From: Chryseobacterium sp. 7
GTDB lineage: Bacteria; Bacteroidota; Bacteroidia; Flavobacteriales; Weeksellaceae
Direction of reading: 5' to 3'
Length of the DNA stretch: 64,000 nucleotides
Assembly (NCBI RefSeq): GCF_003663845.1
Contig: NZ_RCCA01000001.1
Location: forward strand, 2,728,001-2,792,000
The notes below the pieces were generated by a model. That model was given only the letters and a program-made list of their open reading frames with translations. It made no database searches and was not told where the DNA came from. The position numbers and the translations under genes were made by a program. Positions 42,330 through 50,293 of the stretch are shown here, piece by piece. Position 1 is the stretch's first letter. Each line of letters begins with the position of its first letter.

Positions 42330-42779
42330 TTATGGGTGCTGCTGCATTTTGGCAGGATCATCATAATTTACCATCCAGTTGATTCCGAATTTATCCGAAA
42401 ACATTCCGAAATAAGCTCCCCAGAAAGTATCTGCCATTGGCATTGTTACCTGTCCTCCTGCAGAAAGACCTCCGAATAATTTGTCTGCTTCTTCTTTAGA
42501 TTCTGCATTTACAGAAATAGAGAAGTTATTTCCAGCCTTGAAGTTGGAAGACCACTCACCTCCTGTATCACTTCCCATTAGAATGGTTTCTTTAGAGATT
42601 GGAAGTGAAACGTGCATAATCTTGTCTTTGTCTTCTTCAGATGCTTCTTTTCCTTCCATTGGAGGCATTTCTCCAAATGTTCCGATGTAAGGATATTCTC
42701 CCCCGAAAACAGATTTATAAAAGTCGAATGCTTCTTTGCAATTTCCGTTGAATGTAAGGTAAACGTTTACTGTTGCCAT
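42330..42779 (-). CDS. PhnB-like VOC-family protein
   Basis: 149 residues with the PhnB/3-demethylubiquinone-like VOC pattern: VYLTFNGNCKEAFDFYKSVF, FGEMPPM, IMHVSLPISKETILMGSD, FSISVNAESKEEADKLFGGL and MADTFWGAYFGMFSDKFGIN ending WMVNY. The cluster of Met and Pro after GEMP is usual. No metal-binding set is obvious, which is common in this branch. Function unknown. It heads the block that ends at the terminator above. Confidence 0.85.
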   Translation of the reverse strand: MATVNVYLTFNGNCKEAFDFYKSVFGGEYPYIGTFGEMPPMEGKEASEEDKDKIMHVSLPISKETILMGSDTGGEWSSNFKAGNNFSISVNAESKEEADKLFGGLSAGGQVTMPMADTFWGAYFGMFSDKFGINWMVNYDDPAKMQQHP

Positions 42780-42814
42780 AATTGTCTTGTTTTTTTAAGT
42801 TTAATTTGTATTTT

Positions 42815-43363
42815 TTATTGAGGTTTTTCAGATAAAGTTTTTAACCTTGAAAGTCCCTTTTGATAGTCTTTTCCTACTGCGTCTTCCATATTCATAAACA
42901 GCTTCATCAGAGTAAACGGATAAGGAATCTGCGAGGTAAATCCCCACGTTGCCTTGCTTCCGTTTCCTTCCGGTACTACTGTTACATAAGCGTTTGCTTC
43001 ACTTTCATATGGAGTAAGAAATTTAAGTTCTGTGTCTACTCTTTTACCTGCTTCATCTACTTTTTTCAACTCCTGACAACCTTTTCCTGCATTTTTGTTT
43101 TTACTGTCCCAGCAAACTTTTTCTCCAGGCTGCCCTGCTGTACCAGTCCAATCCTTTTTCATATTAGGATCAAGATCATTCCATGGGCTCCACTGATCCA
43201 TTGCTTTGAGGGAATTGGTATTTTGCCATACTTTATCTACCGGGGCATTGATCGAAATTGTTTTTTCATACTTGCAGTCTCCTGAAATAAACGCAGCAAC
43301 CACTAACAGAATGATTAACAATGCGGCTAAAAATAGTATAATTCTTTTAAATATTTTCATCAT
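42815..43363 (-). CDS. SRPBCC-family polyketide-cyclase-like protein with membrane anchor
   Basis: 182 residues. An N-terminal membrane anchor (IILFLAALLIILLVVAAFIS) is followed by a START-like domain: ISINAPVDKVWQNTNSLKAM, DQWSPWNDLDPNMKKDWTG, ELKFLTPYESEANAYVTVVP and SKATWGFTSQIPYPFTLMKL. The domain faces the periplasm if the anchor is a simple signal anchor. Gene order and direction match its neighbours. Function unknown. Confidence 0.82.
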   Translation of the reverse strand: MMKIFKRIILFLAALLIILLVVAAFISGDCKYEKTISINAPVDKVWQNTNSLKAMDQWSPWNDLDPNMKKDWTGTAGQPGEKVCWDSKNKNAGKGCQELKKVDEAGKRVDTELKFLTPYESEANAYVTVVPEGNGSKATWGFTSQIPYPFTLMKLFMNMEDAVGKDYQKGLSRLKTLSEKPQ

Positions 43364-43379
43364 CTATGTATTTTAATTA

Positions 43380-43751
43380 TTATCTGTGCTGATCTATAAG
43401 AATCATATTTCCATCAGGATCTTTCAGGTAAATATGTTCAGGTCCTGAAGTGGTTTCATCGGCTTCTTTTCCGATTTCTATTCCACTTTCTTTTAATTTT
43501 CTCTGAATTTCACGCACATCGTCAAAAGATTCAAGATTCTGTGCATTTTCGTCCCATCCGGGATTGAAAGTAAGCATATTTCCATCAAACATTGCCTGAA
43601 AGAGTCCTATCAATGTAGAACCGTTTTTCATGATCAGATAATTACTTTCTGCTGTTCCTGCCATGGTTGTAAACCCAAGCTTCTCATAAAAGTCTTTAGA
43701 TTTCTGAAGATCTTTTACACTTAAGCTGATTGAAAAAGCTCCTAATTTCAT
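43380..43751 (-). CDS. VOC-family glyoxalase-like protein
   Basis: 123 residues from the ATG at 43751 (MKLGAFSISLSVKDL). A longer in-frame start at 43823 would add 24 residues that overlap the upstream gene and break the fold, so it is rejected. The VOC pattern is KDLQKSKDFYEKLGFTTMAG, then EHIYLKDPDGNMILIDQH at the end. The start overlaps the stop of the membrane protein gene upstream (ATGA). Function unknown. Confidence 0.85.
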   Translation of the reverse strand: MKLGAFSISLSVKDLQKSKDFYEKLGFTTMAGTAESNYLIMKNGSTLIGLFQAMFDGNMLTFNPGWDENAQNLESFDDVREIQRKLKESGIEIGKEADETTSGPEHIYLKDPDGNMILIDQHR

Positions 43752-44152
43752 ATTTTTTTTGTTTTTAAAGCGAGTTGATGCCCTACGAAAACCAGTCCCC
43801 AAACAAGGATTCCCAAAATCCAAAACCAGATGGGAGTAGGCAGAGAAACCATCATGTAGATGGTTATCAGTAGAAAAACAATTCCACAGATTAATGCTGC
43901 TGTATTTTTTCCGTTATTTGAAATTTTTGATGCTGTAAATCCGGAAGCAACTGCTGCCAAAGCATACGCCAGAATAATAAAAAACAGAGCCATAAAAGGA
44001 GCTTCACTCACGTAGATTTTCAGTGCATTCATATCTCCGGCGCCTACTTCTGCAGGAGGAGGATACAGATAATGTCCAATATTTTCTACTCCGGCAATAC
44101 AAATAGAGCCTACAATAAGCCCGGCCAACACTGCTAAAATTCTTCTCAGCAT
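43748..44152 (-). CDS. Hypothetical four-helix membrane protein
   Basis: 134 residues with helices at about 5-25, 48-70, 80-100 and 105-125. A Pro-rich loop (YLYPPPAEVGAGD) follows the first. The third helix region has GFTASKISNNGKNTA. It ends in a short basic tail (LALKTKKI). It overlaps the next gene by 4 bp and starts 2 bp after the gene before it, so the group is one operon. Family not recognised. Confidence 0.7.
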   Translation of the reverse strand: MLRRILAVLAGLIVGSICIAGVENIGHYLYPPPAEVGAGDMNALKIYVSEAPFMALFFIILAYALAAVASGFTASKISNNGKNTAALICGIVFLLITIYMMVSLPTPIWFWILGILVWGLVFVGHQLALKTKKI

Positions 44153-44154
44153 AC

Positions 44155-44625
44155 TTATTGGTTTTTTAAATGGGTCTTAAAGTCTATGGTTCCGTCATAG
44201 CTTTTCCAGTCTCCAATAAGTTCAATATACTGACCTTCTATTTTTTCTGTTTTTCTGTTCCATTTGAAGTTATAGACAAACTTACCTTTGAAAATTCCGG
44301 AATGCTTTCCTTTGTTTTCTTCTGCAAGTTCATATTCACCAAAGACGGTTCCCTGTTTTTTGGAATCTTTATATTTTGAAATGATTATTTTACCTTCAAA
44401 TTTTGAATAGTTGGTGTCCACAAGAGAATATCCTGAAACGAAATATTCCTGATCATTTTTCTTATTCTGTTCAGAAATATTGATCTTCAGTTTCAGTTCC
44501 TGCCCCTTATTTCCAATGGTTCCTATATAAGGTTTGCTGTTATTCAGCCAGGTATTCGAGATATCAGGCATCTGTCCTAATGCAAAATTGGCAGCAAGAA
44601 TGAGGAATAATAAAAGTTTTTTCAT
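44155..44625 (-). CDS. Hypothetical secreted protein
   Basis: 156 residues with a signal peptide (MKKLLLFLILAANFALG, cut before Gln18). The mature chain is beta-rich with WLNNSKPYIGTIGNKGQEL, YSKFEGKIIISKYKDSKKQG and FKGKFVYNFKWNRKTEKIEG, and ends in a short acidic-basic region. The repeated Gly-Lys turns suggest a small beta-barrel or lipocalin-like fold. It lies 12 bp after the DUF1569 gene. Function unknown. Confidence 0.68.
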   Translation of the reverse strand: MKKLLLFLILAANFALGQMPDISNTWLNNSKPYIGTIGNKGQELKLKINISEQNKKNDQEYFVSGYSLVDTNYSKFEGKIIISKYKDSKKQGTVFGEYELAEENKGKHSGIFKGKFVYNFKWNRKTEKIEGQYIELIGDWKSYDGTIDFKTHLKNQ

Positions 44626-44637
44626 ATTGTGTGATTT

Positions 44638-45093
44638 TTAAACGCCGAATTGTGCCAGATGGTGGTTCAGATGTTTTGCAAACATATTGTTCCATTCCTG
44701 AGCATTCAGCTTTCCGAAAGAAAAAGATTCTTTACCATCAAACGCATCCGCGCCCAGCTGCTGTGTTTTCTGAATAAAACCAATCAGTCTTGTTTTTTCT
44801 TCATTAAAATTCTTTCTGGTAGTGATCAAAAACTGTGGAGCGGTAGGAGAATCTCTTGGATAAGCTTTTTCCCCCACTACTTTAGGTTTTACGAAAGTTT
44901 TTAATATAAATTTTGCAATAGCTCCCGGCTTTTTGTGCTTTTCCGGCTCATAAATCATTTCATAGGTAATAGAACAGTGTGCCAGCATCTGGTCTACCGT
45001 CATTTTCCCCCACAAACCATGGGTATCTTCTACCAGTCTGTTGATTCTGTCAATATAGTTTTGAGCATCTTTTGCATCAAATACATTTTCCAT
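44638..45093 (-). CDS. DUF1569 (DinB-like) protein
   Basis: 151 residues with the DUF1569 pattern: LVEDTHGLWGKMTVDQMLAH, then CSITYEMIYEPEKHKKPG, FVKPKVVGEKAYPRDSPTA and NMFAKHLNHHLAQFGV. The three His (MLAHC, KHLNHH) fit the metal-binding triad of DinB four-helix bundles. Role unknown. A -7-like TATATTTG (45123-45116) sits about 23 bp upstream of the ATG, but no -33 box is evident. Confidence 0.82.
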   Translation of the reverse strand: MENVFDAKDAQNYIDRINRLVEDTHGLWGKMTVDQMLAHCSITYEMIYEPEKHKKPGAIAKFILKTFVKPKVVGEKAYPRDSPTAPQFLITTRKNFNEEKTRLIGFIQKTQQLGADAFDGKESFSFGKLNAQEWNNMFAKHLNHHLAQFGV

Positions 45094-45497
45094 ATAATTT
45101 CTATTTTACTATGGACAAATATATCAGTTTTTTTGTTTGATTTTATCGTTGGTTGAAAAAATTGAGTGTTGGGGGTGAGAGGTTATTAGTTGATGGTTGC
45201 TAGTTGATGGTTGCTAGTTGCTAGTTATTTGTTGATGGTTGTGGGATTTGGGTTAAGTGTAGGGATGAATGGGAAGCCAGAGTTTAGGGATCACGCAGTT
45301 TCGGGGTATGAGAATGTAGAGTCTGGGTGATATGGTTGTTTTTTGGGCTATTTTTTTATGCTATTATTCGAATCGCTTCATATCAATAGTATAGCCAGAA
45401 AACCAACATAACGAACAAGCATATCCATTCAACTAGAAAAACCAGCAACCAGTAACAATTTAACTGTCAACCAGCAACCCAATCAATCAAAAACAAA
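45094..45497. other. Intergenic region with short degenerate repeats
   Basis: No supported gene. At 45180-45240 a run of units such as TTGATGGTTGCTAG and GTTGCTAGTT repeats in tandem. At 45428-45480 the complementary motif (CCAGCAACC, CAACCAGCAACCC) appears in the opposite orientation. Between them, 45285-45330 has ATCACGCAGTTTCGGGG, which resembles the sequence before the DUF721 gene (58105-58135). Confidence 0.55.
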
Positions 45498-46706
45498 CTA
45501 CTCAATCTCTTCCTGAGAAGTATTCTCAGCAGTGATTTCCTGTGGCGCTGATTTTTTGAAAATAAACCAAAGCTTGATCTTCAAAGCAATCCAGCCTATA
45601 ATAGCGTATATTACTAAAAGGATACTTAGGTGTTTCAGATAAGGAAAAGTAAGTTCTACAGACCCTTTTTGAATCAATAAAATTTTGAAAGCCTGTAAAA
45701 AGGGAGTTAAGGGAATAATATTCGCGATAAATTGTACAAAAGCAGGCATTGCACTCAAAGGCCATGTAAAACCACTGATAATGAAGGCCGGGGATGCAAT
45801 AACCATCAGGATTTGTGTAGCTTTCAAAGCATCCGGAATCAGAATACTGATGAATACCCCTAAAAATGAAACGGATCCTACGAAAACGGCTGTCAGAAGA
45901 ATAAAATTAAGAATCCCTTCCGGCATCGGAACCCTGAAAATCATATGCATAAAGTAGTAAACACCTACAATAAGAATAGAAAATACCCAGATTGGAATCA
46001 CTTTTATCAGCATGGTTGGGAAAGCCCATTTTTTCATTTTCAGGTATTCTTTTACGAAAGATCCTCTTTCAAATTCGGCGGCAAAACTTACTGCCATTGC
46101 CAACAGAATTACCTGTTGTAATACCACAGCCAGCATCGCAGGCCACATAAAAATCAGATAGTTTCCGGTAGTATTAAAAAGGGTAATATAATTGGCTTTG
46201 AAAGGTTCATATTGTGTAGCAGCTTTTGCAGCGGGCATTCCTGCTTTTTGAAGGGCTTTAATGGAAGCTCCGGCAGAAAATGTTCCTATGGTGAGCTGAA
46301 GTGCTTTGGAAGCAAAATTCGCCGTTAAAACATTTCCTGTATTGATATAAACATTCAGTTCAGGATATTTTTTCTGAAGCATATCTCCTTCAAATCTTGA
46401 TGGAATAATCACCACAGCTGCTGCTTCATGTCTGATCACCTCATCTTTGATGCTCAGAGGTTCCTGCAGATATCTGATAATTTTAATGCTTTTATTATCA
46501 GACAGCATTTCCGTCAATTGATTGGACAAAGGTGTATTATCTCTATCCACGACCAATACAGGCGTATTTTCAACTTTTCCGCTTTTGTAGACAAACCCCA
46601 GCAAAGTCGCATAGAAAACCGGTGCCAAAAAGAACACTGTTCTTAAGGTAGAATTGCCAATAAAAAGTTTGAACTCACGTTTCAAAAGACGGAAAAATTC
46701 TTTCAT
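45498..46706 (-). CDS. ABC-2 type transporter permease
   Basis: 402 residues in the YhhJ/YbhR class. A cytosolic N-terminus (EFFRLLKREFKLFIGNSTLR) leads into helix 1 (about 22-40), then a large extracytoplasmic domain (about 45-170) with NTPLSNQLTEMLSDNKSIKI. Five helices follow between about 178 and 375, with the ABC-2 block MLAVVLQQVILLAMAVSFAA and FIISGFTWPLSAMPAFVQF. It would form the membrane part of an exporter with the HlyD and TolC proteins encoded upstream. No ATPase gene is adjacent, and only one permease is present. Confidence 0.88.
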   Translation of the reverse strand: MKEFFRLLKREFKLFIGNSTLRTVFFLAPVFYATLLGFVYKSGKVENTPVLVVDRDNTPLSNQLTEMLSDNKSIKIIRYLQEPLSIKDEVIRHEAAAVVIIPSRFEGDMLQKKYPELNVYINTGNVLTANFASKALQLTIGTFSAGASIKALQKAGMPAAKAATQYEPFKANYITLFNTTGNYLIFMWPAMLAVVLQQVILLAMAVSFAAEFERGSFVKEYLKMKKWAFPTMLIKVIPIWVFSILIVGVYYFMHMIFRVPMPEGILNFILLTAVFVGSVSFLGVFISILIPDALKATQILMVIASPAFIISGFTWPLSAMPAFVQFIANIIPLTPFLQAFKILLIQKGSVELTFPYLKHLSILLVIYAIIGWIALKIKLWFIFKKSAPQEITAENTSQEEIE

Positions 46707-46772
46707 CTGTATATTTTTATGTGTTGAAGAACAAAATGAAGCTCAATACAAGCTCCATCCCTTCTTTTCAAT

Positions 46773-47732
46773 TTATTTCAGGATTACGTTGGCATTGACT
46801 AAAATACTTTTAGCCTTATTCATGTCTTTGGGCTTTACTTTGATCTCGTAAATCGCATCCTGCAGCTGATAGTCAGGGTAAGCTGTTGTGATATCTGCAT
46901 ACTTTGTAAGCTGTTTGATGTATACAATATTTCCTGTCAGGTTTTCTTTGTTATACACCACCTGCATGGTCACCTCCTGCCCTTTTTTGTATTTTGAAAT
47001 GGCACTTTCCGGGATGGTAAATCTGAAATAAGTACTTTCCGGAATATATCCGTTGAACAAAGCAAAACCAGCTGTTGCCAATTCACCCGTATTTAAGCTG
47101 ATGGTTTCTATTTCCATGTCATTGGTGGCAATGATATATCTTTCGGAATAGGCTACATTGGCTTCCTGCAAAGCTCCTTTTGCCTGTGAAGCCTGCCCTG
47201 CTGCCATTTCTATTTTTTCGACGCGGGTTCCTCTGTTTACATCATCCAGTTCTGCTACTACAGCATCATACTGGGCTTTTGCTCCTTGTAGTTTTGCATA
47301 GATTTCATCATGAGCCTGTGGTGACATTAAGCTGTCTCGGAACATATTGTTAGCTCTTTTGTAAGATTTCTGGGCAAATTCATATTGTTCTTTGAGTCCC
47401 TTATATTTGGCCTGAAGCTGTCTCAGCTGATCGGCTGTAGCTCCGTTTTTAGCCATCTGCTCCTGAGCTGAAGCAGCATTCACTGCACCTTGCGCCTGTG
47501 CAATTTTTGCAGAAACCTCAGGGACATCAAGCTGAGCCAGCGTATCTCCTTTTTTCACGGTCTGACCTTCGGAAACATATATTTTCAGAATTCTTCCGGT
47601 AACTTTAGGAGCAAAAGAGATTACATCCTTTTTAGTTTTTCCTTCAGGTTCTTTGATTTTTTCATTTTTTTTGTCACAGCTCCCCAGTAAAAACAGAGCA
47701 GCGAAGAGTATAGATATATTTTTATGCATCAT
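46773..47732 (-). CDS. HlyD-family periplasmic adaptor lipoprotein
   Basis: 319 residues with lipobox LLGSC (Cys19). Lipoyl-like halves (GRILKIYVSEGQTVKKGDTL, and IIATNDMEIETISLNTGELA) flank a long coiled-coil hairpin (about residues 80-200, from AQAQGAVNAASAQEQMAKNG). The beta-barrel part ends KPKDMNKAKSILVNANVIL. It links the inner-membrane permease to the TolC-like channel. The gene lies 8 bp after tolC and 66 bp before the permease gene. Confidence 0.9.
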   Translation of the reverse strand: MMHKNISILFAALFLLGSCDKKNEKIKEPEGKTKKDVISFAPKVTGRILKIYVSEGQTVKKGDTLAQLDVPEVSAKIAQAQGAVNAASAQEQMAKNGATADQLRQLQAKYKGLKEQYEFAQKSYKRANNMFRDSLMSPQAHDEIYAKLQGAKAQYDAVVAELDDVNRGTRVEKIEMAAGQASQAKGALQEANVAYSERYIIATNDMEIETISLNTGELATAGFALFNGYIPESTYFRFTIPESAISKYKKGQEVTMQVVYNKENLTGNIVYIKQLTKYADITTAYPDYQLQDAIYEIKVKPKDMNKAKSILVNANVILK

Positions 47733-47740
47733 TTAAATTT

Positions 47741-49159
47741 TTAAGGGATTAAATAAAATTTGGTGATATCCAGCTCCTGGGTAGACCTCATGAGTTCTAT
47801 TCCCGCTCTTCTTTGGTTGAAAATGGCATTCTGATATTCCAGTTCTGAAGCTTCAAGATCATTTTCTGCATCAATAAGCTGGGAAGATTTGCTCATACCA
47901 TATCTGAATTCTTTTTCTGCCTGTACCAGCGCATTCTTAGCCAATTCTTTTTCTTTAGCTTTCAAGATAATCTGTGCGGAAGCAATATCATAATTGGTTT
48001 GATTATTGGCCAAATTCAGTGTCAGTTTTTTCAGAGCATCTTCTTTCTGATTCTGTAGCACTTCTTTTCCTACTTTGGCGGTTTCTTCTGCATGTTTTCC
48101 TTCTTTCCCGTCAAAAATTTCCCATTTAAAACCAACTCCTGCCGTAATTAAAGGAAATACGTTGATATTATTGGGTCTCCAATCCAGCTTTTTCCCTTCA
48201 TATCCAAGAATTGGAACTGCAGGAATAACATTTTCTGAGGACTTTATTCTGTTACCATACAAACCGATATAATAAGCGGAAGCCATCAATTGTACTTTAG
48301 GAATCATCCACGTTCTTTCTGCTTTTATTTTATAATCTGCGGCACTTATTCCATGCTCCAGAGCGCGGATTTCAGCTCTCTGCTCTATTCCTTTTTCTGC
48401 AGCCAGCAATTCTACCGGAGATAGCACCGGATCAATCATTTTGAGCCTTTCTCTTTGAATTCCGGTTAAAATATAAAGCTGGGTAAGAAGCAATTCTTTT
48501 TTTCCTTCATATTCTACCATCTTGGCATCTAAAGTCGCCTGAGCCAGTTCGATTTTCTTATGATCATAAGGAGTGATTAAACCATAACCAAGAGCTTTAT
48601 CTGCTGTTTTTCTATTAATATCAAGTCTTTTTTTACTTTCATCCAACACTTTTTTAGACTGATGAATCAAAGCCAGTTGATCGTATGCTTTAGAAATAGT
48701 GGCTATAACCTCATCTTTTGTTTTCTCCAGAAGAATATCTTCAGACTTTTTCTTTTCTTCCACCGCCTTTTTCATGTATTTTACCTTTCCTCCTGAGTAC
48801 AGAAGCATCTTGGCATCTGCCTTGGCAATACCTGAAAATCCTGAAACATTGAAATTATTGTTGAAAGCCCCTTCCGGAATATTGATAAAGGGAGCCAGAT
48901 TGAATTCCGGTGACGTCAGTCTTGCTGTTCCGTTAAGATAGCCGGCTTTACCGCTCAATTCCAGAGTTGGAAGAAAGATGTCTTTCAGTTTGTGTTCATC
49001 AAGATCGGTAAGTTTGTTTTGGGTAATCTGCATTTTGAGGTTCGAGTCCCGAACCATAGCACTATCCAGAAGTTCTTTAAAATCCGGCGCAGACTGTGCC
49101 CAGCCAAAAGCAGGGAAAGCAAAAAAACTAAACGTAAAAATCAATAAATTGTTTTTCAT
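47741..49159 (-). CDS. TolC-family outer-membrane efflux protein
   Basis: 472 residues with a signal peptide (FPAFGWA before Gln22). It has the two internally repeated OEP halves with long helices, including FKELLDSAMVRDSNLKMQIT, AKADAKMLLYSGGKVKYMKK, GYGLITPYDHKKIELAQATL and YRYGM-like KEFRYGMSKSSQLIDAENDL near the end. It forms the outer-membrane exit of the export system with the HlyD and permease proteins. A TATATTTG element (49182-49175) lies just upstream, without a clear -33 box. Confidence 0.92.
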   Translation of the reverse strand: MKNNLLIFTFSFFAFPAFGWAQSAPDFKELLDSAMVRDSNLKMQITQNKLTDLDEHKLKDIFLPTLELSGKAGYLNGTARLTSPEFNLAPFINIPEGAFNNNFNVSGFSGIAKADAKMLLYSGGKVKYMKKAVEEKKKSEDILLEKTKDEVIATISKAYDQLALIHQSKKVLDESKKRLDINRKTADKALGYGLITPYDHKKIELAQATLDAKMVEYEGKKELLLTQLYILTGIQRERLKMIDPVLSPVELLAAEKGIEQRAEIRALEHGISAADYKIKAERTWMIPKVQLMASAYYIGLYGNRIKSSENVIPAVPILGYEGKKLDWRPNNINVFPLITAGVGFKWEIFDGKEGKHAEETAKVGKEVLQNQKEDALKKLTLNLANNQTNYDIASAQIILKAKEKELAKNALVQAEKEFRYGMSKSSQLIDAENDLEASELEYQNAIFNQRRAGIELMRSTQELDITKFYLIP

Positions 49160-49583
49160 GGTTTATGTTTATAACAAATATAATGCAAAAAAAGATAAAA
49201 TACTTAAAGATAATTCTACAATGTAGTGAATTTAAAGCAAGTTTAAAATACGTTTAATTATAAAGCCTTATAAAATATAGTTTTGCCCAAAGTGTTTAAA
49301 TGTTAATTAAAACTTAAAAAATTTTGAAAAAATATTTAACTCTACTTTTTTCACGGCATTTTCATTGTACTTTTTCGAGTAAATAAAGGGTTAAAACAAT
49401 ATTTTATGTAAAAACATGCTGTATATTTTATTTTGAATTTTGGAGGCTAATTCCTGCCTGGGCGGATAGGCCTTGGAAAAATACCGCTAAGTTCACAAAG
49501 TATTTATTAGAAGAGAGATAAATGCTTTCGTAAAGGTATTCTACTTAGCAAAGATGGTGGTAAATCATCTTTCCTTCTGTAAA
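49160..49583. other. Intergenic region upstream of tolC, no gene seen
   Basis: The part nearest tolC is very AT-rich and probably holds its promoter. The part at 49440-49560 is richer in GC and includes GCCTGGGCGGATAGGCC and ACCGCTAAGTTCACAAAG, with a related CTTAGCAAAGATGG further on. It may be a decayed repeat. I found no open frame with gene-like features. Confidence 0.5.
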
Positions 49584-49622
49584 TAAAAAAATGAAACTCC
49601 CCACGCTGCTGTGAGGAGTTTC
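49584..49622 (-). terminator. Terminator after ecotin gene
   Basis: Stem GAAACTCCCCAC / GTGAGGAGTTTC (one mismatch) with a 6-base loop. On the minus strand a T-run (49584-49590) follows. It is about 26 bp after the stop codon. Confidence 0.82.
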
Positions 49623-49647
49623 CCGTTTATCATTATAATAAGCTGAT

Positions 49648-50136
49648 TTATCTTTGAACCGCTTGTTTCATACCAGCATCAGGACGTAAAATTCTATAAC
49701 GAACTTCAATGTCTTTTGGTACGTAGAATACTAGTGGAAGCTTACTGTTGTATCTTACCGTTTCAGGTTTTAAGGTAACAAACTTCTTAGTCTGTTTTTG
49801 GCCTGGACATCCCATCAGTGTTCCGGCTGTTTCGCCTTTAGATTCTACTTCATAATAGTTGTATCCCCATCCCTGAAGATCCTGAGTTTTTATTTCTCCC
49901 ATCAGGAAATAGTTGTTACAATCTACCATTTTCTCAGCGCCTACAAAAAGTTCAACTTTTAAATCGTTTTCGTTTTTGGCTACAGGAAGCTGAATATATA
50001 CTTGTTTATAACCTTCTTTTGCTTTTGGGAACATTTCAATCTGTAGTTTTTCAAACTTTTCTGCTTTCTTTTGTGCGAAAGCATTTACTCCAGCCATTAA
50101 TACTAATCCTGTGATTAAAGTTTTAGAAAATTTCAT
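49648..50136 (-). CDS. eco: Ecotin-family serine protease inhibitor
   Basis: 162 residues with a signal peptide (GVNAFA before Gln22), so it is periplasmic. It matches E. coli ecotin through EKFEKLQIEMFPKAKEGYKQ, LKVELFVGAEKMVDCNNYF, LQGWGYNYYEVESKG and KFVTLKPETVRYNSKLPLVF. The reactive loop GTLMGCPG puts Met108 at P1 as in E. coli, with Cys73 and Cys110 in the places of the loop disulfide. It inhibits trypsin-fold proteases, protecting the cell from host or predator enzymes. It lies 157 bp downstream of an alpha-2-macroglobulin gene in the same direction, with a hairpin between. Confidence 0.92.
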   Translation of the reverse strand: MKFSKTLITGLVLMAGVNAFAQKKAEKFEKLQIEMFPKAKEGYKQVYIQLPVAKNENDLKVELFVGAEKMVDCNNYFLMGEIKTQDLQGWGYNYYEVESKGETAGTLMGCPGQKQTKKFVTLKPETVRYNSKLPLVFYVPKDIEVRYRILRPDAGMKQAVQR

Positions 50137-50248
50137 CTTTTAATTATTTTTTTAATTGATACTACCTTAATTCCAAAAACCATTCCAAAATTAAACATTT
50201 GTTTGATTTTTTGATTTAATTCTATTTGTATTTGAAATCTTTCAACAA

Positions 50249-50285
50249 AAAAAAACTGCAGTAAAAAAATTACTACAGTTTTTTG
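50249..50285. terminator. Hairpin between alpha-2-macroglobulin and ecotin genes
   Basis: Stem AACTGCAGTAA / TTACTACAGTT (one mismatch), with A-runs and T-runs at both outer sides. It lies 8 bp beyond the macroglobulin stop codon. Confidence 0.75.
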
Positions 50286-50293
50286 TTTATCAT

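Noticed and set aside
43752..43823. Upstream start giving a 147-residue VOC protein
   Set aside because: The extra 24 residues overlap the coding end of the membrane protein gene and lack any VOC sequence, while the ATG at 43751 sits in an ATGA overlap typical of operons.
45180..45240. CRISPR-like array
   Set aside because: The units are short, unequal and overlapping, with no constant spacer length, and no cas gene is present.
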